Assembly: GCA_963922455.1 (NCBI GenBank)
Contig: CAWUIO010000028.1
Coordinates: 1-59,489, forward strand
Reading direction: 5' to 3'
DNA from: CAWUIO01 sp963922455
Lineage (GTDB): Bacteria > Bacteroidota > Bacteroidia > Cytophagales > Microscillaceae
Length of the DNA stretch: 59,489 nucleotides
Made by a program: the position numbers and the translations under genes. The notes beneath the pieces were generated by a model. It saw only the letters and a list, made by a program, of their open reading frames with translations. It was not told the origin of the DNA and did no database searches. This document shows, piece after piece, positions 34,677 to 44,232 of the stretch (position 1 is its first letter; each line of letters begins with the position of its first letter).

Positions 34677-36046
34677 TATTCCAAATTAGGAAGCATCCGG
34701 GGGATTAAGAGTAACTCGGTTTGTCGCCCCCCGATGTAGCGAAAACCGGAGGCATCAAAAAAGCCATCTTCTTCCAGCATAATGCGGATTTTTTTGTCGC
34801 CCCACTCCGGGATGGTCACTGCGGCATTTAGCTCAATGGAGTAGGCCGTATTGTGATAGAGGGGGTAATCGCCCGGACCTGGCACGCCCCCTTGTTGGTC
34901 CCAGAGGCCAATCGTGGGACCGGCCGCATGCCCGTGAAAACCAATCGGGTGCGTATAAATCGTGGGCTCAATCCCTTCCGACTTGGCTTGCGCTAAGGCA
35001 GCTTTGAGTACTTGATTTCCGGTTTTCCCTTGGGCAAATTGTTCGGTGAGAATGTCTTGTAAGCGATTGCCAATGGCCAGTCCTTTTTTAAGTCCGGCCG
35101 GGGCCTCCCGCTCACCGGGTTTGAGGATGTAGGCGTGCTGTTGGGTGTCGGTATTGAGGCGCAGGTAGGTGATCCCAAAATCTACGTGGATAAGATCGCC
35201 AGGCATTATAATTTCGGCTCCCGGCTTACTAGCAAAGTTGCGCTGGAGGTCTTGGCGGCCACGGTCGTCACGTTGCAGGGATACGGTGGGATGAAACCAA
35301 GCATCTAGCATGAGTTTGGCAATGCGGTCACGGTACCACCACTGTACATCCTGGGTGGTGGTTACTCCCGGCTGAATGACTTTTTCTGAAAGTCCGTCCC
35401 GGATAATTTGGTGGGCGATGCGCATAATTTGGGTGTAGACGGCCATTTCTTCGGTAGTTCGGGTTTCGAGCCAGCCGATGGCCAGATTTTCGCCCGAAAC
35501 CAGGCGGTCTTTGTACTTTGCGGGTAGTTTGGCCTGAAAGCTTTGCATTTCCGTCCAGTTGATCCCGTCGGCGAGGCCAAAATTCTGAGAGTAGTTAAGG
35601 GCAATTTTTTTAGGTTGACGCGCCTCAATCACATCTACCAGGGCTTGCCATTGATCGGGTTGGGATTCGGGGTCCCAAGCCCGTTTGAAAACTTTGCCCA
35701 CATCGTAGCGGGCAATGGCCAAGGTCTCGACTGTATCCCTTCCTTCCGGGCGGTAAATGACCAAGATGGTGCGGCGGCGGGCCGACATCCACTCGGCGGG
35801 CAGCATGGTTTCCAAGACTGGGTCTTCATTGTATTCGCGGGAAATTAAAATCCACATATCGATATTTTCCCGCTTCATAAGCATGGGCAGGACTTCTCGG
35901 CTACGCGTTTCCAGCCAACGGTTGATCACATCGGCCCGCTCCCGCATGGAGAGGATTACGGGCACCTCACTTTGTGAGAATACTTGGGTAGGTGGGAAGA
36001 TACTTCCGAACAGTAAGCCCAGGAATAGTAGGGTTTGTGCTTTCAT
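34676..36046 (-). CDS. Secreted M24-family metallopeptidase (Xaa-Pro aminopeptidase-like)
   Basis: The 456-residue protein has a signal peptide ending near 'QVFSQ' (residue 25), a creatinase-like N-terminal domain and an M24 'pita-bread' domain. The five metal-ligand positions can be seen: Asp in 'HVDFGITY', Asp in 'LNTDTQQHAY', His in 'YTHPIGFHGHAAG', Glu in 'AYSIELNAAV' and Glu in 'RIMLEEDGFF'. Exported M24 proteins of this kind occur in Bacteroidota; a periplasmic proline-peptide function is likely. It is co-transcribed with the small lipoprotein. Confidence 0.9.
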   Translation of the reverse strand: MKAQTLLFLGLLFGSIFPPTQVFSQSEVPVILSMRERADVINRWLETRSREVLPMLMKRENIDMWILISREYNEDPVLETMLPAEWMSARRRTILVIYRPEGRDTVETLAIARYDVGKVFKRAWDPESQPDQWQALVDVIEARQPKKIALNYSQNFGLADGINWTEMQSFQAKLPAKYKDRLVSGENLAIGWLETRTTEEMAVYTQIMRIAHQIIRDGLSEKVIQPGVTTTQDVQWWYRDRIAKLMLDAWFHPTVSLQRDDRGRQDLQRNFASKPGAEIIMPGDLIHVDFGITYLRLNTDTQQHAYILKPGEREAPAGLKKGLAIGNRLQDILTEQFAQGKTGNQVLKAALAQAKSEGIEPTIYTHPIGFHGHAAGPTIGLWDQQGGVPGPGDYPLYHNTAYSIELNAAVTIPEWGDKKIRIMLEEDGFFDASGFRYIGGRQTELLLIPRMLPNLE

Positions 36047-36123
36047 AAGGTTGCGTATAGAATAGAGTTCTTATAAATAAAGCACAGAAACCAAACTTTT
36101 CAAAAGCTGAGGGGGCATAAAAA

Positions 36124-36154
36124 AACATCCCGGTCTTTGAAAGTCCGGGATGTT
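36124..36154 (-). terminator. Rho-independent terminator after the AAA+ gene
   Basis: A perfect 10-bp stem, AACATCCCGG (36124-36133) / CCGGGATGTT (36145-36154), is followed on the minus strand by a run of seven T. It lies 24 bp after the stop of the large ATPase gene and closes the four-gene operon. Confidence 0.9.
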
Positions 36155-36177
36155 TGAGATGTATCAGTATGGAATTG

Positions 36178-39100
36178 CTAATCGCCGTGCAGTTTGTTGG
36201 TCTTGGCAATGCTGAGGCGCATCCCCTTGTTGATTTCTTCTTTGATAGCATTTAAGCCCTCGTTGAAGTTGGCCAACTGCACTAATACCTTGCTCATTTG
36301 GTCGCCGGCCCCGACGCCCTTGAATTGATTATTTTTTTGGAATGTCTTCTTTATATCTTCCCAACGGGTAAATTCTTCGTCCCCTAACATCTCATTTAAC
36401 TCTTTAAACTTCAAAAGGTTGGCTTCGGCCCCGGTGGTGAGGGTTTGGGCTTCGTTTTGATAGTGCGACATGATGAGGGTTAGGAGTTCTTCCTCGTTCA
36501 TGATGGGTACGACCTTTTCGGCGATTTTGTTCATATCCCGGTAGGAACCCTGTAATTTGAAAGACGGTTCGGTTCGGTATTCATCGGCCATGGCCGCCGA
36601 GCGAATGTATTCCAAATTATTTCGGAGGACAAAATCGCGTACCGTAATGAGTTTTTTCAGCACGGACACGTATTCATTTACCTCTTCGGAAGAGTAATTG
36701 CCTTCAAACTCTAGGCCTTCCCGGCTATCGGTTTCGGCGATGCGCAGTAAGGTGTAGATATCTTTTTGACTTCTACTGGCCAATTTGTTCAAAACGGGGT
36801 TGGAGGTAAGGCAATTTTCAATGTAACTCATCTTGAAAGCCGTATCGGTGCTCCCGATGATATCCCCTAAGTTATACGTATCGGCCCGGTTGGATAACAT
36901 ATCCGGAATCTGGAATTTTTCTCCACTTTCGGTATAGGGGTTACCGGCCATCACCACGCAGACTTTTCTTCCCCGGAGATCATAGGTTTTGGGCTTCCCT
37001 CGGTAAACTCCCTCAATTTTTCGCTGCCCGTCACAGAGGGAAATGAATTTTTGTAGGAGTTCGGGATTACAGTGTTGGATATCATCCAGGTAGATCATCA
37101 CATTGTCTCCCATCTCAAAAGCTAAATTGAGCTTATTGATTTCTTCCCGGGCACTGGCATTGTTGGCCTCGGAGGGGTCGAGTGAGGTTACGTAATGCCC
37201 GATGGCCGGCCCATTAATCTTCATAAAGATGATTCCGAGACGATTGGCGATGTACTCCATCAAAGTGGTTTTTCCGTATCCTGGAGGGGAGATGAGGAGC
37301 AACATCCCCATGAGATCGGTACGTTTGTTTTCCCCCACCACTCCGATCTGCTTGGCCAGGTTATCGCCAATGAGCGGCAGGTACACTTCATTGATGAGCT
37401 TGTTCCGGACGAAGGAGCTGAGGACCCGGGGCTTGAACTCGCTCAGTCGGAGCTTTTCACGGAATTGTTCCGTCAACTCTTTTTTAAGATCCTGATAAGC
37501 CACAAAGCGGGGTACGATTTCTTGCTCAAAGTGATTGAGCTTAAGCATAAAGTCATTGTAGTTGAGGGCGTAGTTTTTCTCTTGAATAACCCCGTGGCTT
37601 CCGGTCATTCCCAATACTTCGAGACTCACTGAGGCATTCACAATACGCTCCTTTTTAAAGGAGTTGTGAAATAGGAGAGAGGCGGCTTCATCTACATACT
37701 CTTCTACAAAGTCTAATTCTTTTTCTAAACGGGACTGGATCACAAAGGCTTCCATCCAATCACGTAGGAGCTCAAAGCGTTCTACGGGTGCGTCTTTCAG
37801 CGTTTTAAGGGAGTCGTCATAAGCCCGTTTGTGGGGGCTTTTTTCCATAAATTTCTGGAAGGCCTGATATACTTTTGCCGCTTCGGGACTGATAATGAAC
37901 TCATCTGAGCGGGTCAGCTCATAAAATAAGTACTCTCCGGCCATTTCGGCGATTTCTAGGTGAAATAAGCCCGTTTCTTCCAAAAAGGCACCAATCCGGC
38001 GGCGCAAATCATCAATTTCTAGGCTAAAATCTTTGGCACTTGGAAAGACTTGTAAAATTAACCCTAGTCCTTTTAGTTGGCTTCGGATAAGTTTCTTCTC
38101 GGGGCTTTTTTCGGGTAAATAAGCTTTCCAGAAGTAGGCGGCACAGGCTCGGGCCGTGGTAGGGTACCGTAAAAGGTCAATGCTTTGGTTAAGCTTGGCC
38201 AGGGCTTTTAAGATTTTGGTGGCGTCTTGATCATGTACCCCTTTCATATACGATTCCTGGTAGCGAGGTGCCATAAATTTCTGTACGACCTTTAGGAGAG
38301 CTTCCTCTTCCATCTCATGGATTTCGGCCAATTCGGGTAAAGGCGTTTTCTGCTCCGCTTGCCCATTTCCATTGGCGCTTTGTTTGATGGCTTGTTGTTG
38401 GGCAGCTTTGTATACTTGATAGGCAAGGTACTCGGCACGGTAGACCTGGGTGTTTTCGGAGAGTACGTCTTGGTCCCACACATCTTGAGTTTCCATAAAG
38501 GCCTCCTCTTCTACTTCCTGGAAGAAGTTGGTACCCGTGAGGTGGTAAAACATCTTGCCTTTTTTGCGCACCATGGTCAAATCAAGATTCTGCACATTGA
38601 CCGAGAAGTGATGTTTCCCAAATTTGATGATATTTTCGCCTTCCACGAACATGTCTTGCCGGTCTTTGAGTTGGCGAACGGCATCTTCCCGAATCGTTTT
38701 TAAGCGGCTCTGGATCTCATCGGCTTTGATGGGGTCTTCCATATCCCGGAGCTTCTCTACGATATCCCGGATTTTCTCAATCATGAGGTCGGAAGCAAAG
38801 TAGCCGTTAATTTCGTTGACCGTTTCCAGGCTGGATACCCGCCCTCGGATTCCTTTTAAGATCCGGTCGGCGGCGCTTTGGAGGGCATTGGCCCGTTTGT
38901 TCCGGGCTTCTACCAGGGCCAGCTTTTTAGACTCGAAGGCGCTGTATATTTCTTCCCGTTTTTCGGTAATCTGTCCGACAAACTCATCAAAGTCGGCAAA
39001 TTTCCCTTCCAGTTCCTCAATTTGCACCATGAGTTTGGTGAGGTATTCTTCGGCTTTTTCGGGAGTATCCGAAATATCTAAGAAATTGATTACTCCTTGA

Positions 39101-41196
39101 CTGATGAGCTTGATCTGGGCATTAAATTCAGCCACGGCTTCTACGCTTCTCAGGTCTTTTTTCTTGCTACGCCCATTGGCTTTGACCTGGTTTAGCGTAC
39201 CGTAGATGGTGGAGATATTGTCAATTATTTGTGTCGTCTGGGTAGAATCCTCAATTTTGAGGTTGCTCACAATATCAATGAGCAATTCCAGCTCCTTGCC
39301 GATTTCATTGATGGCTTCTTCTACTTTATTGAGTTCGGCTACTTTGTTTGACTCCTCAATGGCATCCTTTTGGGACTCCACTTGCTTTTTATAGAAGTCG
39401 AGAGCCGTGGGTTGCAGTAGAAAGCGAACGGTATTTTCGGAAACCATTTCGGTTTCTTCAATAAGCATGGCTTCCAAAGCCTCAATATGTGGGAGATTGG
39501 TATAGCGTAATTCTTTTAAAGAGATTGCCTCTCCTCGCAAGGTTCGCAGATTGGCCAGGGTTTTGACAAACTGATCAATTTCCTTGAAGGTACTGCGTTT
39601 GATTTCTTCCATCAAATCGTGCACCTTCTGGGTAGATGTTTGAATTTGAGTCTGGGTATTTTTCTTGACCCGCTGTACTTTTTCAAACTCATCGATGGCA
39701 GCCGAGGCTGAATCTTTCACGCCCTCGAGGGGCTCATTGAGTTGAAAAGTCTCCGCATTACTGAGCCAGTAGTAAGCATCCAGCACGGCGGTCGATTTTT
39801 TGACCAAATCCATGTAAAGCGCGCTGTATACTTCTTCTTTGGAAATGAGGATGAGAATCTCATTGATATCGGCCATCCCGCGGACGATATCCTTATTGCC
39901 AATTTTAAAGAGGAAGTTTTCTTGGGAAACTGGGGGAATATAATCGGGGCCGACAAAGGGGGTTTGCCAAATCTGCACTACGTGATTTTTGCTAGCTTCA
40001 ACTTCGGCCCGGAAATAGGTCATTTCGCCCTCTTCAAAAAGAGAGTAACCGTTACAAACAATGGGGTTTTCTACTTTTTGGACGATCAAGTTGTAGGGAA
40101 GTAATATGTACACCCCTTCATAATCATTGTGAAACACATACAAGTGGTCTTCTCCATTGGGGGCTTGGATGTGTTTTTCAAAACGCATATGATCGAGTAA
40201 ATTATCAAACTGCTTTAACTCCCCAGACTGCAAGTAATAGCCATTGGAGAAAATGAGTCCGTGGTCGTCCGGCAAGCGGACGCAGGCTTCTTCAACCTTG
40301 TCTACCCGAACAACTTGCTTCAACTTTTCATTGAAGATGAGATAGCGAAATTTCTCCTCCTGATAGGGGCGAATTTTCAGCAAGATCAAGTTCCCCAAAT
40401 CGGCATAGAAGAAATCGGCATCGTCTAGGGTCTGCTCCTTGTCGACTGGCTCAGAATAAATTCCCTGGCCAGATTCCGTATTGTCTTCTACTTTAACCGT
40501 AAGGTCTCCTCCGACGGTCTCGACAAAGACCCTATCGTTGATGGAAATGTGGGGGTGCATTCCTTCTCGGTAGTATTCCCGACGGGCCCTTTGCCACTCA
40601 AAATCTTGTTGAGCGGGGTATTTGTATTCGTGATCGCTGCGGTTGTCGACGTATTCCAGTTTTTCTTCGTGGATTATCCACTTGAATACTTTGGTTTCGT
40701 CTATGGTTTTCCCGGTTTGAAATACCATAAAGAGCTTGGGGCCGATGACGGCAAACTTGGCAAAGACGGTCTCTTTATAGTACTTGTACATCTCCCGGAA
40801 ATCATTTTCAAACTGTTCGTTATGAATCAGTTCAAGGGCTTCCTCGTGGAAGCTATGATCTTGGGTGTCAAACCGGAAAATACTAAGTACATCTTCTACT
40901 TTGGTTTCTTGGCGGAGGCGGATTTGGACATTATAGCCAAAGATAAAGCGCTCGCCAATAGCAATCATATCCCGGGGGATGCAATTATTTTCAGTGCTAA
41001 TGCGGTTATTGGCAATCAGTTTGGTCTCGATGGCCCCAAAAACCTCTTTGCGGGCAGCGTTGAGTTTTTTGAGCCTTTCCTGAAGTTCTTGGGCCTGTCC
41101 ATCCAGGCGTCCCCGAATAATTTCGTAGGTACCGCCTTCCAGATGTACTTCTTCCGGATTCTCGACCGTATTTTCGGTATTGGTGGTATCGGCCAT
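36178..41196 (-). CDS. Giant coiled-coil AAA+ ATPase of the DUF3686 ('DNA repair ATPase') type
   Basis: From ATG 41196 the protein has 1672 residues (the frame is open 30 codons more upstream, less likely used). The first about 400 residues are beta-rich and match my recollection of DUF3686. Long coiled coils fill about 480-860, then a helical region. The AAA+ module has Walker A 'PPGYGKTTL' near residue 1303, Walker B 'VMIYLDDIQH' near 1369, sensor 1 'VVMAGNPYTES' near 1415 and an arginine finger in 'MLSNRADTY' near 1434. No nuclease or DNA-binding motif is seen, so 'DNA repair' is only the family name. It is followed by a strong terminator and preceded by flotillin genes, which suggests ATP-driven remodelling at the membrane. 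Confidence 0.8.
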   Translation of the reverse strand: MADTTNTENTVENPEEVHLEGGTYEIIRGRLDGQAQELQERLKKLNAARKEVFGAIETKLIANNRISTENNCIPRDMIAIGERFIFGYNVQIRLRQETKVEDVLSIFRFDTQDHSFHEEALELIHNEQFENDFREMYKYYKETVFAKFAVIGPKLFMVFQTGKTIDETKVFKWIIHEEKLEYVDNRSDHEYKYPAQQDFEWQRARREYYREGMHPHISINDRVFVETVGGDLTVKVEDNTESGQGIYSEPVDKEQTLDDADFFYADLGNLILLKIRPYQEEKFRYLIFNEKLKQVVRVDKVEEACVRLPDDHGLIFSNGYYLQSGELKQFDNLLDHMRFEKHIQAPNGEDHLYVFHNDYEGVYILLPYNLIVQKVENPIVCNGYSLFEEGEMTYFRAEVEASKNHVVQIWQTPFVGPDYIPPVSQENFLFKIGNKDIVRGMADINEILILISKEEVYSALYMDLVKKSTAVLDAYYWLSNAETFQLNEPLEGVKDSASAAIDEFEKVQRVKKNTQTQIQTSTQKVHDLMEEIKRSTFKEIDQFVKTLANLRTLRGEAISLKELRYTNLPHIEALEAMLIEETEMVSENTVRFLLQPTALDFYKKQVESQKDAIEESNKVAELNKVEEAINEIGKELELLIDIVSNLKIEDSTQTTQIIDNISTIYGTLNQVKANGRSKKKDLRSVEAVAEFNAQIKLISQGVINFLDISDTPEKAEEYLTKLMVQIEELEGKFADFDEFVGQITEKREEIYSAFESKKLALVEARNKRANALQSAADRILKGIRGRVSSLETVNEINGYFASDLMIEKIRDIVEKLRDMEDPIKADEIQSRLKTIREDAVRQLKDRQDMFVEGENIIKFGKHHFSVNVQNLDLTMVRKKGKMFYHLTGTNFFQEVEEEAFMETQDVWDQDVLSENTQVYRAEYLAYQVYKAAQQQAIKQSANGNGQAEQKTPLPELAEIHEMEEEALLKVVQKFMAPRYQESYMKGVHDQDATKILKALAKLNQSIDLLRYPTTARACAAYFWKAYLPEKSPEKKLIRSQLKGLGLILQVFPSAKDFSLEIDDLRRRIGAFLEETGLFHLEIAEMAGEYLFYELTRSDEFIISPEAAKVYQAFQKFMEKSPHKRAYDDSLKTLKDAPVERFELLRDWMEAFVIQSRLEKELDFVEEYVDEAASLLFHNSFKKERIVNASVSLEVLGMTGSHGVIQEKNYALNYNDFMLKLNHFEQEIVPRFVAYQDLKKELTEQFREKLRLSEFKPRVLSSFVRNKLINEVYLPLIGDNLAKQIGVVGENKRTDLMGMLLLISPPGYGKTTLMEYIANRLGIIFMKINGPAIGHYVTSLDPSEANNASAREEINKLNLAFEMGDNVMIYLDDIQHCNPELLQKFISLCDGQRKIEGVYRGKPKTYDLRGRKVCVVMAGNPYTESGEKFQIPDMLSNRADTYNLGDIIGSTDTAFKMSYIENCLTSNPVLNKLASRSQKDIYTLLRIAETDSREGLEFEGNYSSEEVNEYVSVLKKLITVRDFVLRNNLEYIRSAAMADEYRTEPSFKLQGSYRDMNKIAEKVVPIMNEEELLTLIMSHYQNEAQTLTTGAEANLLKFKELNEMLGDEEFTRWEDIKKTFQKNNQFKGVGAGDQMSKVLVQLANFNEGLNAIKEEINKGMRLSIAKTNKLHGD

Positions 41197-41341
41197 GGTA
41201 CGTGTGGTTTTAGCTTGGTAGGTAAGCAATTGCTGGCTTGAAAAGAAACGGTTTCGCTCCGTTTCGGGGCCGGCTTGGTGAAGCACTTTCCCAAGGATAT
41301 TTATATGGCTTGGGAAAGTGCGTTAAAAAGGTATCCGGGTA

Positions 41342-43525
41342 TTATCCGATTAAGGATGAAGCGTTTTTATCTAAGATTCCCGCTTTCTGGGCATTGCTAA
41401 GGAGCCCGTTGAGAACGCCTTTGGTATCATCGTCTTGGGTCATAGACAAGAGCTTGAAAATCAAGGCCGAGACGCTTAGGTTTTTGACATCTTCGGTTTT
41501 TATTCCGAATTGACTTACGAAACCTTTGAGGCGATCTACGAATGCGTGTTGGCCATTGCCGTTTTGGCTTCCGTTGAGGATGGCGTCTTTTAGTCCCGTT
41601 AAGGCACTACTGTTATCTATCATACTGTCAAAGACTTTCCCTCGGGTGATGGCATTCATAATGTTTTCGTAGAACATCGTTTCTCCACCCACGACATTGA
41701 TATTGGAGGCTTTGAGGGCTTCGGCGATGGCCATAGCTTGGGAAGCAGCGATATCTTTTTGGATGCCGATGCGGGCCAGGGCCAGTTCGGTTTCTTGCTG
41801 TAGTTTGAGTTTGAACTCCTCGTGCTCGATGCCAATCCCGTCCAGTTTCTTCATCGCTTCGGCTTTGGCCTCAATCTTTTTGGCTTCGGCCATGGCTTTC
41901 TTCTCCATTACTTCGGCTTCGGCCAGGCCTTTTTTCTTCACGGAGTCGGCCGTGATATCGATTACCTTGGCATCGGCAAATCCTTTTTCTTGGAGGATTT
42001 TGGCTTCAATTTGTCCTTTGTCTTCAAAGGCTTCATTTTCGGCGGCGCGTTTGGCTTTGATTCCTTCGGCTTCGGCTTCGGCTTTTTTCTGGATGACGTT
42101 GGCTTCGGCTTCTCCTTCTTTTTCTTTGGCGGCGGCTTTGGCTTCCATGACCCGGGCTTCGGATAGTCCTAGGGCGGCGGCTTCTTCGGCGGCGGCATCG
42201 GCCATGATTTTCTTAGACTCGGCCTTTTTGTCGGAGGTTTCTCTAAGGGTATTGGCTTCAATCTTGTCTTGCTCGGCTTTGATTTCGGCGGCTTTATGCT
42301 TGGCCTCGGCGGCTTTGATTTCTTGTACCAAGGATTCTTGGGCTATTTGTTCGGCATTGATGATAGCCACTTGCTTTTCCCGGTTGGCATCGGCCAAGGC
42401 GCGGGTATCTTTGATTTTCTCTTCTTCAATGACCGTTTCTTTCTCGAGCTCAATGCGGGATTTGATGACGCCTTGGATATCGCGTTTTTGAATTTCCACC
42501 TCCTTGATCTTGGCAATTTTGGCCAATTCTACTACTTTCTCTCGTTCGTTTTCCTCCAGTTCGCGTTCCTTTAAAACGATCTCCGTCTGTTTTCCTTCAA
42601 TGGCTTCCTTACGCTTCTGCTCAATGATGATTTCGCGTTGCTTCTTTTCTTCAGCGATGGCCAGTTCTTCGTCGGTGGCGATACGGGCTTTTTCGGCTTT
42701 GAGGCGTTCTTCCTGCTGTATTTTTTCCGTTTCAGCCTCGGTACGGGCTGTGATACTAGCAATATCTTTTTTCTGGTTTTGTTCTTTATCGGCCAGTTGG
42801 CGGTTTAGGTCCAAGATCGTTTCCTGGGCTTCCACATCTTGCTGGGTAATTACTTTTTCTTCGTCTCTCTGTAATAAATTGGTACGTTTGTGTTGCTCGG
42901 CCGTGAGCTCAGTAATTTTGCGGATACCTTCGGCATCTAGGATGTTTTCAGGATCTAGTAGTTCGAGTTTGGTTTGCTCTAAGTAGTCAATGGCCGCACT
43001 ATCCAGGGAATAACCGTTTAGGTCGCTACCAATCTCGCTAAGCATCTCGCCTTTAAACTTATCACGTTCACTGTATAGTTCGGTAAAGTCAAAGCCCTTT
43101 CCAACCGTTTTCAGGGCTTCGGAGAATTTGGCGTCAAATAGGTTAATTAATAGTTCCCTATCAGAAGCCCGGGCGGTTCCGATATTTTGGGCTACGTGCC
43201 TTACATCTTTTTCGGTACTGTTGACACTGATAAAGAAGGTTACTTTGATATCGGCCCGCATATTGTCTTTACAAATTAAGCCTTCCTTGCCCATCCGCTC
43301 CAAAGTGAAGCTTTTGAGGGATATATCCATGACTTCCAGGCGGTGAAATACCGGAATGACGACCATACCGTTAAAACTAACTTTTACGCCACCAATACCG
43401 GTACGAACTAAAGCTTGTCCTTGCGAAGCTTTTTTGAACCATCGCGCCAATAGGGCTAAAAAAAGGAAGAATACTACTATGATAATAGTGAGTACAACTC
43501 CAAAGGTGGTTTCTAAAAATCCCAT
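41342..43525 (-). CDS. Flotillin-family (SPFH) membrane scaffold protein
   Basis: The 727-residue protein has one N-terminal membrane segment ('VVLTIIIVVFFLFLALLARWF') and an SPFH/band-7 domain (about 35-190, with 'VRTGIGGVKVSFNGMVVIP'). A very long Glu/Ala/Lys coiled coil (about 200-620) and a flotillin-like tail follow. The central part is rich in EAExKK-type repeats. Flotillins build oligomeric caps in membrane microdomains. It is the E. coli YqiK-like member; the OB-fold gene upstream matches the YqiJ partner, and the AAA+ gene downstream is an addition. Confidence 0.92.
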   Translation of the reverse strand: MGFLETTFGVVLTIIIVVFFLFLALLARWFKKASQGQALVRTGIGGVKVSFNGMVVIPVFHRLEVMDISLKSFTLERMGKEGLICKDNMRADIKVTFFISVNSTEKDVRHVAQNIGTARASDRELLINLFDAKFSEALKTVGKGFDFTELYSERDKFKGEMLSEIGSDLNGYSLDSAAIDYLEQTKLELLDPENILDAEGIRKITELTAEQHKRTNLLQRDEEKVITQQDVEAQETILDLNRQLADKEQNQKKDIASITARTEAETEKIQQEERLKAEKARIATDEELAIAEEKKQREIIIEQKRKEAIEGKQTEIVLKERELEENEREKVVELAKIAKIKEVEIQKRDIQGVIKSRIELEKETVIEEEKIKDTRALADANREKQVAIINAEQIAQESLVQEIKAAEAKHKAAEIKAEQDKIEANTLRETSDKKAESKKIMADAAAEEAAALGLSEARVMEAKAAAKEKEGEAEANVIQKKAEAEAEGIKAKRAAENEAFEDKGQIEAKILQEKGFADAKVIDITADSVKKKGLAEAEVMEKKAMAEAKKIEAKAEAMKKLDGIGIEHEEFKLKLQQETELALARIGIQKDIAASQAMAIAEALKASNINVVGGETMFYENIMNAITRGKVFDSMIDNSSALTGLKDAILNGSQNGNGQHAFVDRLKGFVSQFGIKTEDVKNLSVSALIFKLLSMTQDDDTKGVLNGLLSNAQKAGILDKNASSLIG

Positions 43526-43590
43526 ATACGAATGTTTTGGTTTATTGTGGTTTTAAAAATTTGAAATTTTGCTAAGTAAAAACTCTTAAT

Positions 43591-44229
43591 TTATACGTTC
43601 CCTTTATTTAATTCCTTAATCCGGGCAATGCTTTGGGCATCCAAAATATTATTTGGATCTAATTGATCCAAGGGTGTATGTTGGATGGATTCTATGGCCA
43701 GGTTTATTAAGGAATAGCCATTCAAGTCGCTCCCTATTTCCTGGAGTATCATCATTTTGATTTTGTCTATATTTTCCTTTACGTCCAAAAATTCAACCTG
43801 AGCTAGGATTAGCTTGAGGGCCTCTTCAAAAGAGGCTTGAAATAAATTGCGTATCGTTTCCGGATCACTGGCCCGTTTGGCCCCTACATTCATGGCTACA
43901 TCTTGTACATCGCTTTCCGTAGGGTTGACCCCCAGGGTAAAATAGGCTTTCACATCCATTTTTACAGCGTCCCGGGTAAAAGCTCCTCGCATGCCGCGTA
44001 ATTCGATAGGTAAGGTTTGCTGAGTAATATCCATTACGTCCAGTCTATGCAAGACCGGTATAAGCCATATTCCCGAAAAGCTTACTTTATTGCCCCCGAG
44101 GCCGCTACGGATCAGGGCTTGACCGGGGCCGGCTTTTTTAAACCAACGAGCAACAAGTGCCAAGATCAGGAATAGGATGAAGGCTACAAGTACTGCAACC
44201 ACTCCAGGGGTACTCTCTAAAAAAGCCAT
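43591..44229 (-). CDS. Short SPFH paralogue lacking the flotillin coiled coil
   Basis: The 212 residues align along their whole length with the N-terminal 220 residues of the neighbouring flotillin. They share 'FLE(S/T)T-GVV', 'ARWFKKA-(P/Q)GQAL(I/V)R(S/T)G', 'EIGSDLNGYSL' and 'LDP(E/N)NILDA'. It stops where the coiled coil would begin. The end is clean with no degenerate coding sequence after it, and all domain hallmarks are kept, so it looks like a functional short form rather than a pseudogene. It may cap, seed or limit flotillin oligomers. Confidence 0.88.
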   Translation of the reverse strand: MAFLESTPGVVAVLVAFILFLILALVARWFKKAGPGQALIRSGLGGNKVSFSGIWLIPVLHRLDVMDITQQTLPIELRGMRGAFTRDAVKMDVKAYFTLGVNPTESDVQDVAMNVGAKRASDPETIRNLFQASFEEALKLILAQVEFLDVKENIDKIKMMILQEIGSDLNGYSLINLAIESIQHTPLDQLDPNNILDAQSIARIKELNKGNV

Positions 44230-44232
44230 AAC

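Noticed and set aside
36178..41196. Defence system (giant ATPase with partners)
   Set aside because: No nuclease, methylase or toxin domain is present, and the neighbours are flotillin/OB-fold proteins; a membrane role fits better.
41697..42986. Long plus-strand Ser/Ala/Phe-rich frames
   Set aside because: They are antisense to the Glu/Ala/Lys coiled coil of flotillin; the codon bias opens the opposite strand.
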